Of a stretch of DNA of 64,000 nt, positions 63,225 through 64,000 are shown in pieces; position 1 is the first letter of the stretch, and each line of letters starts with the position of its first letter. This DNA is from CBDFLD01 sp965249005 (GTDB lineage Bacteria; Acidobacteriota; UBA6911), in NCBI GenBank assembly GCA_965249005.1, contig CBDFLD010000020.1:620001-684000 (forward strand), in the 5' to 3' direction. The position numbers and the translations under genes are program-made. Under the pieces are notes generated by a model. The model did no database searches. It saw nothing but the letters and a program-made list of their open reading frames with translations, and was not told the DNA's origin.

Positions 63225-64000
63225 ATGAAGTTCTGGATTCTTGTTTTGTGGCTTGTATCGATGGCTGCGTGTAGTGAAGCGGATCAAGGCGTACTGCTTG
63301 CGCCGCCGCATGGGGCTACCCGGACGATCGACTTCGAGACCGACGAAGGGACCTGGATGTCGGTGGACGTTTCCCCCGACGGGCGCTGGATCGTGTTCGA
63401 TCTACTCGGGCACATTTATCGAGTCGGCGCCGACGGGGGCGAAGCTCAATGCTTGACGCAGGAGAGTGGACCGTCGCTGAATTATCATCCGAAGTTCTCG
63501 CCCGACGGAAGCCGAATTGTCTTCGTTTCGGATCGTTCCGGTCAAGACAATCTCTGGTTGATGGACCCCGACGGCGACAACCCGCGTTCCGTCTATCCCG
63601 ATGCGGTTACGCGCTACCGGGAACCGAAATGGACTCCCGATGGGCGGGCGATTATCGTGACGCGCTGCTTTCAGGAAGGGCATGCACTCAATCCGGAAAT
63701 CTGGCGTTTCCCGGCCACTGGCGGAGAGGGGGAACGACTGGTATCAGGAAAGCTTGCCTATCTGCGCGGCCCGTCGATCACGCCGGATGGCAAGCGCCTA
63801 TTCTACTTTACAAGCTACGGGGTCCGAAACAACATCGGCTCCATGGAGGACTACCATATCCAGAGCCTCGATCTGGACACCGGGGAACGTTCCTTCCTCC
63901 GTGATCATCCCGGCAAGGAGCTCGACCCCGAAACTCGGCCCAACGCGGACCTGAACGAGGCGTCCCGCGAAAAATTCGGACGCGTGGTCCGGATACCGGA
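63225..64000 (+). CDS. PD40/TolB-propeller lipoprotein, 3'-truncated by window edge
   Basis: The frame is open from ATG 63225 to the end of the window (258 codons seen). The leader MKFWILVLWLVSMAACSEAD ends in a lipobox (MAAC). Blades follow: DVSPDGRWIVFDLLGHIYRV, KFSPDGSRIVFVSDRSGQDN, KWTPDGRAIIVT and SITPDGKRLFYF. In related acidobacterial proteins such propellers precede an amidohydrolase or peptidase domain, which would lie beyond the window. TTTTGGAGTG supplies the ribosome site. Confidence 0.88.
   Translation, partial: MKFWILVLWLVSMAACSEADQGVLLAPPHGATRTIDFETDEGTWMSVDVSPDGRWIVFDLLGHIYRVGADGGEAQCLTQESGPSLNYHPKFSPDGSRIVFVSDRSGQDNLWLMDPDGDNPRSVYPDAVTRYREPKWTPDGRAIIVTRCFQEGHALNPEIWRFPATGGEGERLVSGKLAYLRGPSITPDGKRLFYFTSYGVRNNIGSMEDYHIQSLDLDTGERSFLRDHPGKELDPETRPNADLNEASREKFGRVVRIP

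Overview
This window looks like a chromosome segment of an Acidobacteriota bacterium, possibly a marine or host-associated lineage. The evidence is indirect. There is an Oar-type TonB-dependent receptor with an N-terminal carboxypeptidase-regulatory domain. There are PSCyt1/DUF1549/DUF1553 and DUF1501 proteins of the planctomycete/acidobacterial type, PD40/TolB-type lipoproteins, a DUF1844 gene next to ribF, and a phytanoyl-CoA dioxygenase. No 16S rRNA or other decisive phylogenetic marker is present. One tRNA gene (Ser-GCT) was found, and no CRISPR array.

Region 1 to about 36.7 kb is an accessory, carbohydrate-oriented island. It opens with the 3' part of a propeller plus PHP-domain protein, a class II Fic protein with an unusual upstream motif array, and a TonB-dependent receptor whose promoter has been cut off by an IS3-like element. 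A second PHP-domain paralogue follows, broken by one in-frame amber codon. Next come a minus-strand group (polysaccharide deacetylase, TPP enzyme, large propeller protein) and a long plus-strand run: PSCyt1/DUF1549/DUF1553, DUF1501, SDR dehydrogenase, SMP-30 lactonase, a second propeller protein, a mandelate-racemase-type dehydratase, a secreted glycosidase-like protein, three tandem MFS transporters and a phytanoyl-CoA dioxygenase-like protein. Dehydrogenase, lactonase and acid-sugar dehydratase together resemble a non-phosphorylative oxidative sugar pathway fed by secreted hydrolases; the substrate cannot be read from sequence.

Region 36.7 to 40.5 kb is a gene graveyard. It holds fragments of a secreted-domain gene, a PD40 gene and a TonB receptor, a truncated IS3 orfA and an intact IS1380-like transposase.

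Region 40.5 to 64 kb is mostly housekeeping: DUF1844-ribF-gatC-gatA, rsmI, a glycosyltransferase, tRNA-Ser, DUF4416, queC, an ABC-F ATPase, proC and a full-length fusion of a GHMP sugar kinase with a GalU-type nucleotidyltransferase. It is interrupted by an IS110-family and an IS256-family element and contains several small secreted proteins of unknown function. The last gene, a PD40 lipoprotein, runs off the window.

The strongest unexplained signals are a dispersed intergenic repeat of about 130 bp (five copies plus one partial) with compensatory changes in a hairpin stem, the kinase/nucleotidyltransferase fusion, the IS110 element with a 5' non-coding region in the place expected for a bridge RNA, and the regularly spaced motif array in front of the fic gene.
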